NCBI GenBank assembly: GCA_023212695.1
Contig: JALCCG010000001.1
Location: forward strand, 558,001 to 622,000
Direction of reading: 5' to 3'
DNA: 64,000 nt
From: Sporisorium sorghi
Taxonomy: Eukaryota; Basidiomycota; Ustilaginomycetes; Ustilaginales; Ustilaginaceae
The translations under genes and the position numbers were made by a program. Under the pieces are notes generated by a model. It had not been told where the DNA came from and made no database searches. It was given only the letters and a program-made list of their open reading frames with translations. Positions 43,415-52,646 of this stretch are shown here, piece after piece. Position 1 is the first letter of the stretch. Every line of letters begins with the position of its first letter.

Positions 43415-44293
43415 TCACCCTTCATCGTAGCGGATAACCGCTCTCGTTGCGTACGTAAGCATGAATGTCGCCATAATTACGAGGAACCCGGCAGCCGTAG
43501 CTGGCCCGATACTAAACTCCAATATGCCTTTCTGATAGGTATACATCATAATCACGTCCACCTTGTTAGCGATGGCGCCATTACTCATCACGAATATTTG
43601 ATCGAACATCCGCAGGATACCCAGTATATTCAACATGATGACCACTTTCATAGTGGATTTGAGCATCGGAAGCGTTACATAACGGACTTTCTGCCAGCGG
43701 CTGGCTCCGTCCATGCTTGCAGCCTCGTATAATGACGGATTGATGTTCACGATGGCAGCCAAGTACAGAATACAGGTATACCCCATCTCCTTCCAACCTG
43801 AGGTCAGGATCATCACGGTACGGGCATAGCGGTCGGAAGACAGAAAGCCAACAGACTGACCGCCGAAGAGCTGAATGATCTGATTTACGATGCCCGTGTC
43901 CGGGGACAGCAGCAGAATCCACATGCCGCCTACAACAACCCAGGAGAACAAATGAGGTAAATAAACGATCATCTGGGTCATCTTTTTGAACCAGACCGAA
44001 GCCACTTCATTCAAGGAAAGCGCCAGGATCAGCGGTAAAATAAAGTTGATCACAAAAATTCCGCCGCCGATCACAAGGGTGTTCCTGGAAACATCCCAAA
44101 AAGCCGGATCCTTTAGTACACTTCCATAATTATCGAAGCCGATAAACGGCCGGTCCCCGATGAGACGGTAATCCTGAAAGCTGATGACAAGTCCGCGCGC
44201 AAGTGGATAAAAGGAAAAAATCAGGAAGTAAGCCAGGATTGGAAACATCATAAAATAGAGTGTTTTATACTTGAACACGGCTCTCACGTACAT
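43415..44293 (-). CDS. Sugar ABC permease (LplB-like)
   Basis: A 292-residue permease with six helices and EAA loop EAASMDGASRWQKVRYVTLPML. AAGGTGG lies just before the ATG. Follows the binding protein gene by 62 nt. No ATPase is encoded in the operon, as usual for this group. Confidence 0.93.
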   Translation of the reverse strand: MYVRAVFKYKTLYFMMFPILAYFLIFSFYPLARGLVISFQDYRLIGDRPFIGFDNYGSVLKDPAFWDVSRNTLVIGGGIFVINFILPLILALSLNEVASVWFKKMTQMIVYLPHLFSWVVVGGMWILLLSPDTGIVNQIIQLFGGQSVGFLSSDRYARTVMILTSGWKEMGYTCILYLAAIVNINPSLYEAASMDGASRWQKVRYVTLPMLKSTMKVVIMLNILGILRMFDQIFVMSNGAIANKVDVIMMYTYQKGILEFSIGPATAAGFLVIMATFMLTYATRAVIRYDEG

Positions 44294-44355
44294 TCACCAC
44301 CTTCATAATAAAAGAAAGAGGGAGCAGAGTGCCGCCGCCCCCTCCTCTTCAAGCA

Positions 44356-45777
44356 TTAATCGATAAACCCGCCTGCCTTGAGTTCTTCGCGCATTTGTTT
44401 CACTGCATCGACAGCCGGCATTTCGCCCATGATGGCTTTGAAGGAATATTTATTGATAATCTTCTCAGCGTCCGACCAATGGGGAGGCGTTAATTCCAGT
44501 GATGCGTATTGATCAACGAGATCCTGCGCTTCCTGTACGCCTGGCAGTTTGCCAAAAGGCGCTTCGACGTTGCTGTTGTACCAGAATGGAACGCCGTGGT
44601 CGGAAGCATGCTCTTTACCGATCTGGGTCAGTGCATACTTGCCGCTATTATCTACTGTGTAATCAATATCCTTGATACCTAAGCTTCCTAAAGTAATGCC
44701 TTCCTCGGAATGCCACCATTCAATAAATTCAAAGGCTGTTTTCGGATGCTCTGCATTGATTGGAACAACCCAAACATCCGGATCACCTCTGCGCAGCATG
44801 TGGTTGCCGTTTGAATCTGCCGCTCCCGGCAGGCCCTTCGCTTCAAATTTCGTAGTCGGATCTTGTTCATAACGCGTATTGTTCAGCATGCCTACCCAAG
44901 CGTCCCAGTACGTAATCATGCCGACACGGTCTGTCAGGAACAGGTCGCGCATTTTACCTGTGTCGTTGGTGGCAAAGTTCGGGTCAAGAATCCCTTCTGT
45001 AAACAGCTTGTTCAGCCATTCATAAACCGGGATGGCCGCATCTGTAGAATACGGAACGTCCAGCTTGCCGTCCGCTGTTTCCACATATCGCTGTTTAAGG
45101 CCCGCTGCGCTGAAGAAGCCCTGCAATTCGTACATGCCTGCCGTGCTGAGTCCGTAGGTGTCTTTTTTGCCGTTGCCGTCCGGATCCTGTTCCGTGAAAG
45201 CCTTGAGGACCTTATAGTAATCATCAAGCGTTTCAGGTTCAGACAGATTCAGCATGGTCAGCCAGTCTTTGCGAACGATCGGCATCGTACCTCCCTGATA
45301 TTTGGTGAACACACCGTAAACCTGCCCATCCTTGGTCTTAACCTGCTCCCATTCCTTGGCGGGAATAACTTCAGTGTCTGATAGCACCTTGGAGCCATTC
45401 ACTTGATCGGTCAACGGCATGAGGATGCCTTGATCAATAAAGGTGGACATTTTCTCTTTACTGATCTGCAGCAGATCGAACTTTTCTCCGGAAGCGATAG
45501 CGGCAAGCAGCTTCTGATCGTAGTCGGAAGCCGGCTTGTTCATCGTTACCTTGATGCCGGTTAAACGTTCGATTTCCTGCTCGAACTGAATGTTTTCTTC
45601 CGGCGTTTTCCCACCGATGACACCTGTCATGATTTTGAGCGTGCGTTCCTCCCCATTCGATGATTCTTGAGATGCCGCACTGCTGCGGTTGTCCGAACTC
45701 GGAGAACAGCCTGCAAGTACACTTCCGAATAAAGTTACAACCATGAATGCACTAAGAATCTTCTTTCCTGTTGCCAA
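44356..45777 (-). CDS. Sugar-binding lipoprotein (LplA-like)
   Basis: A 473-residue solute-binding protein with a type II signal peptide (MATGKKILSAFMVVTLFG, lipobox VLAGC) and a binding domain rich in YNGYK-like aromatic surfaces (for example YDQKLLAAIASGEKFDLLQI). TTG start at 45777, 6-7 nt after AAGGAGTGG; the GTG at 45786 is part of that site. It carries the imported carbohydrate to the LplB/LplC permeases. Confidence 0.93.
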   Translation of the reverse strand: MATGKKILSAFMVVTLFGSVLAGCSPSSDNRSSAASQESSNGEERTLKIMTGVIGGKTPEENIQFEQEIERLTGIKVTMNKPASDYDQKLLAAIASGEKFDLLQISKEKMSTFIDQGILMPLTDQVNGSKVLSDTEVIPAKEWEQVKTKDGQVYGVFTKYQGGTMPIVRKDWLTMLNLSEPETLDDYYKVLKAFTEQDPDGNGKKDTYGLSTAGMYELQGFFSAAGLKQRYVETADGKLDVPYSTDAAIPVYEWLNKLFTEGILDPNFATNDTGKMRDLFLTDRVGMITYWDAWVGMLNNTRYEQDPTTKFEAKGLPGAADSNGNHMLRRGDPDVWVVPINAEHPKTAFEFIEWWHSEEGITLGSLGIKDIDYTVDNSGKYALTQIGKEHASDHGVPFWYNSNVEAPFGKLPGVQEAQDLVDQYASLELTPPHWSDAEKIINKYSFKAIMGEMPAVDAVKQMREELKAGGFID

Positions 45778-45796
45778 GCTAACCACTCCTTATTCG

Positions 45797-46810
45797 TCAT
45801 TTATGATCAACAAAAACACTGCAGGATTCCCTTACAACCAGCTGCGCGGGGATGATGACTTGCCTGTGGACGCTGCTGTCGTTTATTTTCTCAATTAACA
45901 GCTTGGCAGCTTCATCTCCGAGCTTTTCTGCCGACAATTCGACCGACGTAAGCCTCGGATTCATGTCTTGAGCTAAAATCGCATCATTGCTCAGCGCGAT
46001 GACCGACAGCTGTTCCGGCACCTTGATATCAAGCTCTCTAGTAGCCCTCAGCACGCCAAGAGCCACTCTGTCCGTATCCGTAATGATGGCTGTATAGCTT
46101 AATTTTCCATAAGTATTCAAAATGGACATATAACCGTAATCCGTTCCGTTGGTATGGGCATAGTACATCACGCATTCATCCCGTAACGACAGGCCGTGCA
46201 GGCTATAGGCCTCCGACAAGCCCTGTCTCCGGTCCTGGGCCACCGTCATATCGGCTGCAGCATTCAGAAACAGTATCGATTCGTGGCCGTTTCGGAGCAA
46301 ATAGTCTCCTACCTCATGGGCAGCTTCCGTATTGTTGTTATCCACGTAGCTGATCGATTCGTCATGCGGGTCAGGCCGTCCCACCAGTACGAGGTGAATT
46401 CCCATCTTACGGTACCGTTTAATCCGTGAATCATTCTTACGAGGGTTCAGCAGGATGACGCCATCAACGGGATCCTGGGAATACATAGTGGGATCCTCCT
46501 GCTCCGGCAGAGTGTCAAGCACCACCCTGTAGCCTTGCTTGGTGCATTCCTTGATGACACCGTTAATCATCTGAGTATCAAAGGCCGTCATCGTCCCGTC
46601 GGGAGGAAGGGGTATCTTGAGACCAATGCTCATCGTCCTTTTGATCGCGAGGCTTCGCGCCAGATGGTTAGGGAAATATCCCAGCTCTTGGGCTACTCTC
46701 AGTACCCGCTCCGTCACTTGTTGGCTGATCGGTCTTTTTTTGCTGAACACGCTGGATACGGTCCCCTTGGATACTCCTGCCATCTTGGCAACATCATCAA
46801 TGGTAGCCAT
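45797..46810 (-). CDS. LacI-family regulator
   Basis: A 337-residue repressor. HTH at residues 2-25 (ATIDDVAKMAGVSKGTVSSVF) and hinge helix region LGYFPNHLARSLA, then a periplasmic-binding-like effector domain. Start at 46810 by GGAAGGAA 7-8 nt upstream. First gene of the operon, 19 nt before the binding protein. A 20-bp perfect palindrome with the LacI-type core lies 48 nt upstream, so it autoregulates the operon. The effector is probably the imported sugar. Confidence 0.94.
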   Translation of the reverse strand: MATIDDVAKMAGVSKGTVSSVFSKKRPISQQVTERVLRVAQELGYFPNHLARSLAIKRTMSIGLKIPLPPDGTMTAFDTQMINGVIKECTKQGYRVVLDTLPEQEDPTMYSQDPVDGVILLNPRKNDSRIKRYRKMGIHLVLVGRPDPHDESISYVDNNNTEAAHEVGDYLLRNGHESILFLNAAADMTVAQDRRQGLSEAYSLHGLSLRDECVMYYAHTNGTDYGYMSILNTYGKLSYTAIITDTDRVALGVLRATRELDIKVPEQLSVIALSNDAILAQDMNPRLTSVELSAEKLGDEAAKLLIEKINDSSVHRQVIIPAQLVVRESCSVFVDHK

Positions 46811-46857
46811 TACATTTGGTTCCTTCCTCTGCTGCGAATTCTGAATACTCTGCATAA

Positions 46858-46877
46858 TCATTAAACCGGTTTAATGA
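46858..46877. promoter_or_regulatory. LacI-family operator
   Basis: TCATTAAACCGGTTTAATGA, a perfect 20-bp palindrome with the central CG typical of LacI-family operators. Confidence 0.85.
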
Positions 46878-46952
46878 CCCTGCGTATTTGATTTTAAGTA
46901 AGAATAATTTAATAGAATCCATGTTTATGTTAATTGAAAATAAAATCTCTTA

Positions 46953-47005
46953 AATAAAAAAAACACACACTATGATCTGAATAAGCTAGATCATAGTGTG
47001 TGTTT
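46953..47005 (-). terminator. Terminator of the TetR/GNAT unit
   Basis: Perfect 18-bp arms (AAACACACACTATGATCT and complement, 46961-46978/46988-47005) with a 9-nt loop, then a run of T on the minus strand. It lies 50 nt past the GNAT stop. Confidence 0.9.
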
Positions 47006-47055
47006 GGCATACGGGATGGTCTGAACGTAGAGTTGGCGAGAATTCGTTTTGGAGA

Positions 47056-47649
47056 TTATTGGGTATGGATCAACGACACAAAGTAATTAATTCCTATTTT
47101 CTTAGCCTGTTTAACAGGTATTGGCTTTCGCTTGTATTCGTCAAAACCTAATTTATGATAGAGTTTCATGGCCGGAATATTGGTATCTGCGACTCCATCA
47201 ATCAAATAAACTTGATAAGGTGTATGCTCAAGGATATGACATATCAGTTGTGAAGCAACACCTTGCCCTCTGAACTCAGCAGCCGTGCCTACAAATTCGA
47301 TGGAACCTGCGCCAGGTGAAGGATGTCCGGGAGTCGTTTCAAATTCTTTTTTCAGGAAAATAGCGGCCATGCTGCCTTTGAAAAAGCCCAGATGTTTTCG
47401 AAGTTCCTTTTTATCAAGTTGAACCGAAAATGAGGCTCCATCCGTGCAGGCTGCCATTCCGATTACTTGTCCGTTGGATACAGCCACGTAGAATTGATCC
47501 AGAATGAACATATGGGCAAATGACGCTGCTATCTTCTTGGGATCCTTGGAGAAAAATCCTAGCCACTGTGTAAAGCCCTCGGCGAATGTTTCAGCTATTC
47601 CTTGCCTCACATCACACTCGGCTTGATCCGCTCTTACAATGGTAATCAT
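47056..47649 (-). CDS. GNAT acetyltransferase
   Basis: A 197-residue N-acetyltransferase with acetyl-CoA loop FVGTAAEFRGQGVASQLI and the later LYHKLGF segment. It overlaps the TetR stop by 4 nt (ATGA), so it is coupled with that regulator. Substrate unknown; amine or drug acetylation is possible beside a MATE pump. Confidence 0.9.
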   Translation of the reverse strand: MITIVRADQAECDVRQGIAETFAEGFTQWLGFFSKDPKKIAASFAHMFILDQFYVAVSNGQVIGMAACTDGASFSVQLDKKELRKHLGFFKGSMAAIFLKKEFETTPGHPSPGAGSIEFVGTAAEFRGQGVASQLICHILEHTPYQVYLIDGVADTNIPAMKLYHKLGFDEYKRKPIPVKQAKKIGINYFVSLIHTQ

Positions 47650-48266
47650 GACACGTCCACTCCCTCTCTAAATAGAAACGCTGTGAGCACCGACGGTGAG
47701 GGCATCGCAAAACTGTTCTTCAACAGCACCTTCATCTCAGCCAAGCCCTGAACCGATGCGTAAAAAAAGACTGCCATTTCGCGTGCATCGCCTGAGCGGA
47801 ATTCTCCAAGATGCTGCCCCTTACGAATAAGTTGGGCCGTAGCATCAAGCAGTCTTGCATTGACCTGGAGAATCTCTTCATGTTGTTTGGAGGGTGTGCC
47901 AGCGCCTGCAAACATGGATTGATTGATCAGAATCAACAGATTGACTAGTTCCTCCCCATTCATGAAATCTGTGTAGATTTCGTCCACAAATCGCGCCATT
48001 AAGGTTTTGGGGGATAGATCGGATTCGAAATAGGCAATATTACGTTTCAATCCTTCGACGGCATCGTCCACCATTTCGTGAAACAATTGATCCTTTGTTC
48101 TGTAATGCCGATACAGAAGCCCAATACTGATGCCAGCTGTATCCGCAATATCTTGAACATTGGTTGATCCGAATCCTTGATGAACAAATAACTGCATTGC
48201 AGCAGAATGTATTTTCTCTCTAGTGGCATTGCGCATTTCTTCAAATTGTTCCTTCGTACGCGGCAA
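47646..48266 (-). CDS. TetR/AcrR-family regulator
   Basis: A 206-residue regulator with HTH FGSTNVQDIADTAGISIGLLYRHYRTKDQLF (about residues 30-60). TTG start with AAGGGGC upstream. It sits between a MATE pump gene and a GNAT gene on one strand. TGAGTTTTTACTCA at 48302-48315 is a probable operator. Confidence 0.92.
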   Translation of the reverse strand: MPRTKEQFEEMRNATREKIHSAAMQLFVHQGFGSTNVQDIADTAGISIGLLYRHYRTKDQLFHEMVDDAVEGLKRNIAYFESDLSPKTLMARFVDEIYTDFMNGEELVNLLILINQSMFAGAGTPSKQHEEILQVNARLLDATAQLIRKGQHLGEFRSGDAREMAVFFYASVQGLAEMKVLLKNSFAMPSPSVLTAFLFREGVDVS

Positions 48267-48301
48267 TTGAAAAGCCCCTTTTTAAGCTCTTTTTTTATGA
48301 G

Positions 48302-48315
48302 TGAGTTTTTACTCA
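48302..48315. promoter_or_regulatory. TetR operator candidate
   Basis: TGAGTTTTTACTCA, perfect 5-bp arms around TTTT, with an additional ATGAGT copy just to the left (48297-48302). Confidence 0.55.
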
Positions 48316-48336
48316 TTATAAAACATAACAACCTGT

Positions 48337-49692
48337 TTAACAATGCACTGTTAAATTCTGCATCCATTTACCAGATCGATATCGAATATAACCGATTATA
48401 AATCGCACGACCTCCTCCAAGGAGAGGAAAAAATAAACCCAGAACAGCGGCTGCTTCCATACATAAGACAGCATGAATCCGAGGGGTACCCCGACTAGCC
48501 ATGTAGCCGTCGACTCCATGGCGAAGACGAATTTACTGTCTCCGCCACTTTGCAGGATCCCCCCTGCGATGATCATATTTGCAACCTTAACCCACATGAA
48601 TGCAGCAAAAACCCATATGACATAAACGGACAGCTGTTTCACTTCCACCGAAACTTGGAATATTCTCGTATACATTGGAGCTAGGAGAACAACCGCAATG
48701 CCAAGTCCGAATGAAGTCACCATGCCGACGCGAATGAGTTTTCCAGCGTAATTCATTGCCTGTGTATGATCACCTTCGCCAAGCTTGTTTCCAACCATTA
48801 CACCTGCCGCCGCTCCTATACCCGACAATAAACCGATCATCAGCCCTTGAAGCGGAAACGTAATGGTCATGGCCGTCATCTCGGCCACACCCATTCGGCT
48901 ATAAATAACAGCATAAACTGCCTCACCGAGCACCCATACGAACTCTGTCAGCACAAGCGGGTACATGGTGACAAGGAACTTTCTCGCTAGCGGCCTCGAT
49001 GTGCGGAAGAGATGTTTGAACTCCACGGCCCCCGGAAGACGGAACCAGTATACGGCTCCAATAATGAGTAAACATTCCGCTAACCTGGCAATAACGGTTG
49101 CATATGCAGCGCCTGCGAGTCCAAGCTGCGGGAAACCGAAATGTCCGAAGATCAGCAAGTAATTAAGAATCATGTTAAGCATGACCGCGCATAAACTGAC
49201 ATACATCGGAAGCTTTACATGCCCTGTGCTGCGCAGAATTGCAGAGTATAACATCGTCAGCATGATTGGAACATAGCTAAGCGCTCCGATCTGCAGAAAG
49301 ATGCCGCCTTCTCCTGTCACAAGCATATCTGTCGTAAACAAGGAGAGCAGCGGCTGCGGATTGAAATAAACGATAATGGCAAACAGTATCGACAGAGATA
49401 ATCCCAGATACAAGCTCAGTCCCAGCAAGTGTGAAATGCTCTTTGTATCCTTCTTCCCCCAATACTGAGCAGTATAGATGGAAAGCGTGGCAGCAAGTCC
49501 AGCCAGAACGACGGAAATAACACTGAAAATCTTGCTGGAGATTCCAACCGACGCGATGGCAATATCACCCAGCTGTCCTACCATGACTTGGTCTGTCATG
49601 TTTAGCAGAGCCATAATTAAGCTCTGAAGCGCAATCGGAATCGCTAGTTTATATAGCTTCTTGTAGAATGATGTATTGGCATTGTCACTCAT
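48337..49692 (-). CDS. MATE-family efflux pump
   Basis: A 451-residue transporter with 12 predicted helices in two halves (LAIPIALQSLIMALLNMTDQVMVGQLG; PLVLTEFVWVLGEAVYAVIY). MATE pumps export drugs or metabolites with sodium or protons. AAGGAGG lies 7 nt before the ATG; an upstream start at 49716 is not supported. TetR and GNAT genes follow on the same strand. Confidence 0.94.
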   Translation of the reverse strand: MSDNANTSFYKKLYKLAIPIALQSLIMALLNMTDQVMVGQLGDIAIASVGISSKIFSVISVVLAGLAATLSIYTAQYWGKKDTKSISHLLGLSLYLGLSLSILFAIIVYFNPQPLLSLFTTDMLVTGEGGIFLQIGALSYVPIMLTMLYSAILRSTGHVKLPMYVSLCAVMLNMILNYLLIFGHFGFPQLGLAGAAYATVIARLAECLLIIGAVYWFRLPGAVEFKHLFRTSRPLARKFLVTMYPLVLTEFVWVLGEAVYAVIYSRMGVAEMTAMTITFPLQGLMIGLLSGIGAAAGVMVGNKLGEGDHTQAMNYAGKLIRVGMVTSFGLGIAVVLLAPMYTRIFQVSVEVKQLSVYVIWVFAAFMWVKVANMIIAGGILQSGGDSKFVFAMESTATWLVGVPLGFMLSYVWKQPLFWVYFFLSLEEVVRFIIGYIRYRSGKWMQNLTVHC

Positions 49693-49748
49693 GGATTTAC
49701 CTCCTTGTACACTCAATTTTTAATATGCAAGCTAAAATCTGAACGCAA

Positions 49749-49786
49749 AAAAAGCACAACCCCGACGAAGCCAAGGTTGTACTTTT
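49749..49786 (-). terminator. Terminator closing the carrier-protein cluster
   Basis: AAGCACAACC/GGTTGTACTTTT arms with one mismatch, followed by seven T on the minus strand. It lies 122 nt past the BtrH-like stop and upstream of the MATE gene. Confidence 0.78.
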
Positions 49787-49907
49787 CAGTAGCATTGCCT
49801 GTATATTGCTATGAGTATAGCACCAGGATTTGGATATTACAAGATGGAGAAACTACGCTTATCCGTACAAGAAACAAGTAGCAATCCATATCATTAATTA
49901 GGATCAG

Positions 49908-50957
49908 CTAGGCGGAGCCTTCGAGCAGTGCAATCAATTTTTGCAGGAGAACCGACTCTTCCTTTCGGAACTGGTCGAACCGGATCCTGAGCCGTTCAAA
50001 CACGTCCTTGTCTGCTCGAATTTCATGACGAATGTACTGATCCCTCAGTTTCATCGCTCTCTTGGTGATATCCCTGTAGCCATCCGCAAGCTCTTCATCG
50101 TACGGGATGATCCCTTCAGCCACCAAATAGTCGATCCGCTCGCTCATCATTTTTTTGTGCTCCCAGAGCACATGTAGATGCCTCACGTCACTACGGTCAC
50201 CAAGCCGGGAATCGTTGCTCTCTACGGAATCAAAGTACATTTGCAAATAGTCGTAGACCTTTAATCCGAAAGCCTGCTCTTCGTCCGGATTATAATTGAT
50301 TCGGTTTAAATGAGTTTCACCGTTTAAGTAATCGCGCAGTTGGTCAATCGCAGCCGTTCGATCAAAAGGATACGGAGAATGCGGTTCGTATTTGTAGAAA
50401 TACGTGTGATGATCCGCCGTAACCCCCTCCTTCAGCAGATGCCTCATGGAATGGACAGCATCCTGGAACTCTGTGAACGGGATCTGCAGATTGCGGTACA
50501 CTCCCGTATGGTCGAACATGGAAGCATCGAAGATTGCTTGGTCCAAGTCGAAACCATATAGAAACAGATGGTGGGGAAACGGCTCTTTCTGATAGGCCGC
50601 CGCCGGGGATAGCCTCGATTCGTCCAGAAACACAACGCAATAATAGCCGCTGCGAATCTGATCCGCAAAGAATTGCGGCCAGGCGTCCAAGGGCAAAAAC
50701 TCTAAAATCGTATAGTTGACGGAGCACGTGAGCAGAAACGGATTGTTGAAATTCAGTTCATTCGGTTTGCCGCGAAAAAAATCGAAATAGAACTGCCTGC
50801 CATCCTCCAGGAATGTTTTTTTGCAGGACAACTGAATAAAATTGCTGTAATACCAAGGAATCGTTTCTTCGTGGATGCTGGTGATCGAAAGTGTATAAGC
50901 CCACCTTAAAAATCCTTTAAGCGGCGGATTCGATATCGGAAGCTGAACAGCCCTCAT
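49908..50957 (-). CDS. BtrH N-terminal-domain-like protein, possible acyltransferase
   Basis: A 349-residue cytoplasmic protein. The middle segment GYYCVVFLDESRL...PFPHHLFLYGFDLDQAIFDASMFDHTG (about 105-151) has the layout of the papain-like BtrH_N/C39-like fold, where a His in the HHLFLYGFD strand and an Asp form part of the active site. Cys45 (FIQLSCKK) is a possible nucleophile. The C-terminal 150 residues are helical and charged. In butirosin, BtrH moves an acyl group from a carrier protein to an amino group. Start at 50957 by GGGGGAGA. It is the last gene of the cluster; the family match is from motif pattern only. Confidence 0.6.
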   Translation of the reverse strand: MRAVQLPISNPPLKGFLRWAYTLSITSIHEETIPWYYSNFIQLSCKKTFLEDGRQFYFDFFRGKPNELNFNNPFLLTCSVNYTILEFLPLDAWPQFFADQIRSGYYCVVFLDESRLSPAAAYQKEPFPHHLFLYGFDLDQAIFDASMFDHTGVYRNLQIPFTEFQDAVHSMRHLLKEGVTADHHTYFYKYEPHSPYPFDRTAAIDQLRDYLNGETHLNRINYNPDEEQAFGLKVYDYLQMYFDSVESNDSRLGDRSDVRHLHVLWEHKKMMSERIDYLVAEGIIPYDEELADGYRDITKRAMKLRDQYIRHEIRADKDVFERLRIRFDQFRKEESVLLQKLIALLEGSA

Positions 50958-51020
50958 GGATTCTCCCCCTTCTGGTTTCTGAGTTATCACCCAGCTGCCA
51001 TACATGACCGACAGATCTTC

Positions 51021-51824
51021 TTAGCTGCTTGCACTGCTGTATCCCTTCACAGCCTGCTTCCAAATCAGTCGAATGACTGTGAAGAGCAGAAGCGAACCGG
51101 CAAGTGCCAGTCCCGCGTAGAGCCAGCTGAGCTGTCCCAGCAGGAACAGCGGTCCGAAATTGGTAATGAGGAACAGTGGAATGACAAATGTTCCGATTCG
51201 GCGGACCCAAGCCGGGTAAATCGCCATGGGAAAATTGTTGGCGTCCCAGGCGGAATGGGCGATCTCCGACGCAGAGCCCGTCTGAACGAACCAGAATGAC
51301 AGCAGCGCAGGGATAATCATCAGACAGTATGTGATGACAACGGAGACAAGCAGCAGCAGCATAAACCCGGCAAGCTGCAGCAGCGTCAGCGGAATATCCA
51401 TGGCATGCCAGCCGATGCCAATCATGACGAACCCAACCAGAATATCAGGGATCGGCAGCGCCAGATCGACATAACGCAAGGAAGCCATAAATTGAAGAGA
51501 AACCGGCTTTGTAAGCATTAAGTCGAGCGAGCCGTCCTTGATATACTCCGGAATTTTTGTGAAATTCGTGAATAAGAGTCCCACATAAATGCCGGTCACT
51601 ACGGTGTGCATGCCTATAAATAGAAGCAGACCTTCAGGCGGTATGCCGTCTACGTGAAGATCGGTGCGGAACACAACGAGCACATACAACAGCTTGGCGA
51701 GCAGGTAGACGGATTCCACAAGCAGACTCATCATAAAATTGCCCCGAAACTCCATCTGGGCGATGAGACAATTTTTGATGAACATGCCATACAGATGTGC
51801 GTATTTTCTTATGGTTTTAAACAT
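51021..51824 (-). CDS. ABC-2 family permease (DUF990-like), second
   Basis: A 267-residue membrane protein with six helices. The stretch IPEYIKDGSLDLMLTKPVSLQFM is a hallmark of DUF990-type ABC-2 permeases, which occur in pairs with one ATPase. Twelve nt after its partner permease. It probably forms a heterodimer with that partner to export the cluster product or protect the envelope. Confidence 0.88.
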   Translation of the reverse strand: MFKTIRKYAHLYGMFIKNCLIAQMEFRGNFMMSLLVESVYLLAKLLYVLVVFRTDLHVDGIPPEGLLLFIGMHTVVTGIYVGLLFTNFTKIPEYIKDGSLDLMLTKPVSLQFMASLRYVDLALPIPDILVGFVMIGIGWHAMDIPLTLLQLAGFMLLLLVSVVITYCLMIIPALLSFWFVQTGSASEIAHSAWDANNFPMAIYPAWVRRIGTFVIPLFLITNFGPLFLLGQLSWLYAGLALAGSLLLFTVIRLIWKQAVKGYSSASS

Positions 51825-51836
51825 ATGGAATGCCCG

Positions 51837-52646
51837 CTACCCCCCAACCGCCGAATATTTCTTCATGGAAACCCGCCACGTCAGTCGGGATAGCAAGAAG
51901 AACAGGAGTATCCATCCACACTGGATGAGCAGCCCCTGGTACATCGCCCCTACCTCTGTTTTGCCGCTGAGGACATTGACCGGAAAATAAATGGTGTACG
52001 GAAACGGCGTGTACTGAAGTGCCTGCACCACCGAATCTCCGAAAATCTCAAGCGGAAACATGCCTCCGCTCAAAATATTGACAAGCAGACTCGTAATAAC
52101 AAAAAAATAAGAGATTTCATTCAGATAAAAAGCACTCGCACAGATGCAGTAAGCGATCAGGAAATTAAGCAAAAGCGCGCCCCACAGCGTGACGGCAAAC
52201 AAGACCAGCCGTACGGCCTCGAGCTCGATTATGTCCCCGGCCGCTGCGATCCAGATGATCCCGACAAGCATGACAGCGGTAATTCCGTAATAAATCGCCT
52301 TCTGCCCGAAAAAGGACACCAGTCGATACCCGAAGTAGCTGACCGGTTTGATCAAATACTTGTTGAGTCCGCCGTTCTTGATATCGTCGACAATCTGGTG
52401 CTCGAACTGGGTCGCGATCAGCTTGGACACCAATCCCGCCAAAATCGTATACAATATGATTTGATGGTATGAATACGAGAACAGCGCCGTTTCGCCGGAG
52501 TGTCGGTAAACTGCCGTCCAGATAAAATACTGGACAAGAATCGGAAACGCCGCTCCGAGAAGTCCGAGAAAGAAGTGGAATCGGTATTCCATCGAATGCT
52601 GAATTCCCATCGAGAAAACAGCCGTATACAATCTCCGTCTATTCAT
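51837..52646 (-). CDS. ABC-2 family permease (DUF990-like), first
   Basis: A 269-residue membrane protein with six helices and the same hallmark loop (VDDIKNGGLNKYLIKPVSYFGYRL). It overlaps the ATPase gene by 4 nt (ATGA). Together with the next gene it forms the membrane part of the exporter. Confidence 0.88.
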   Translation of the reverse strand: MNRRRLYTAVFSMGIQHSMEYRFHFFLGLLGAAFPILVQYFIWTAVYRHSGETALFSYSYHQIILYTILAGLVSKLIATQFEHQIVDDIKNGGLNKYLIKPVSYFGYRLVSFFGQKAIYYGITAVMLVGIIWIAAAGDIIELEAVRLVLFAVTLWGALLLNFLIAYCICASAFYLNEISYFFVITSLLVNILSGGMFPLEIFGDSVVQALQYTPFPYTIYFPVNVLSGKTEVGAMYQGLLIQCGWILLFFLLSRLTWRVSMKKYSAVGG

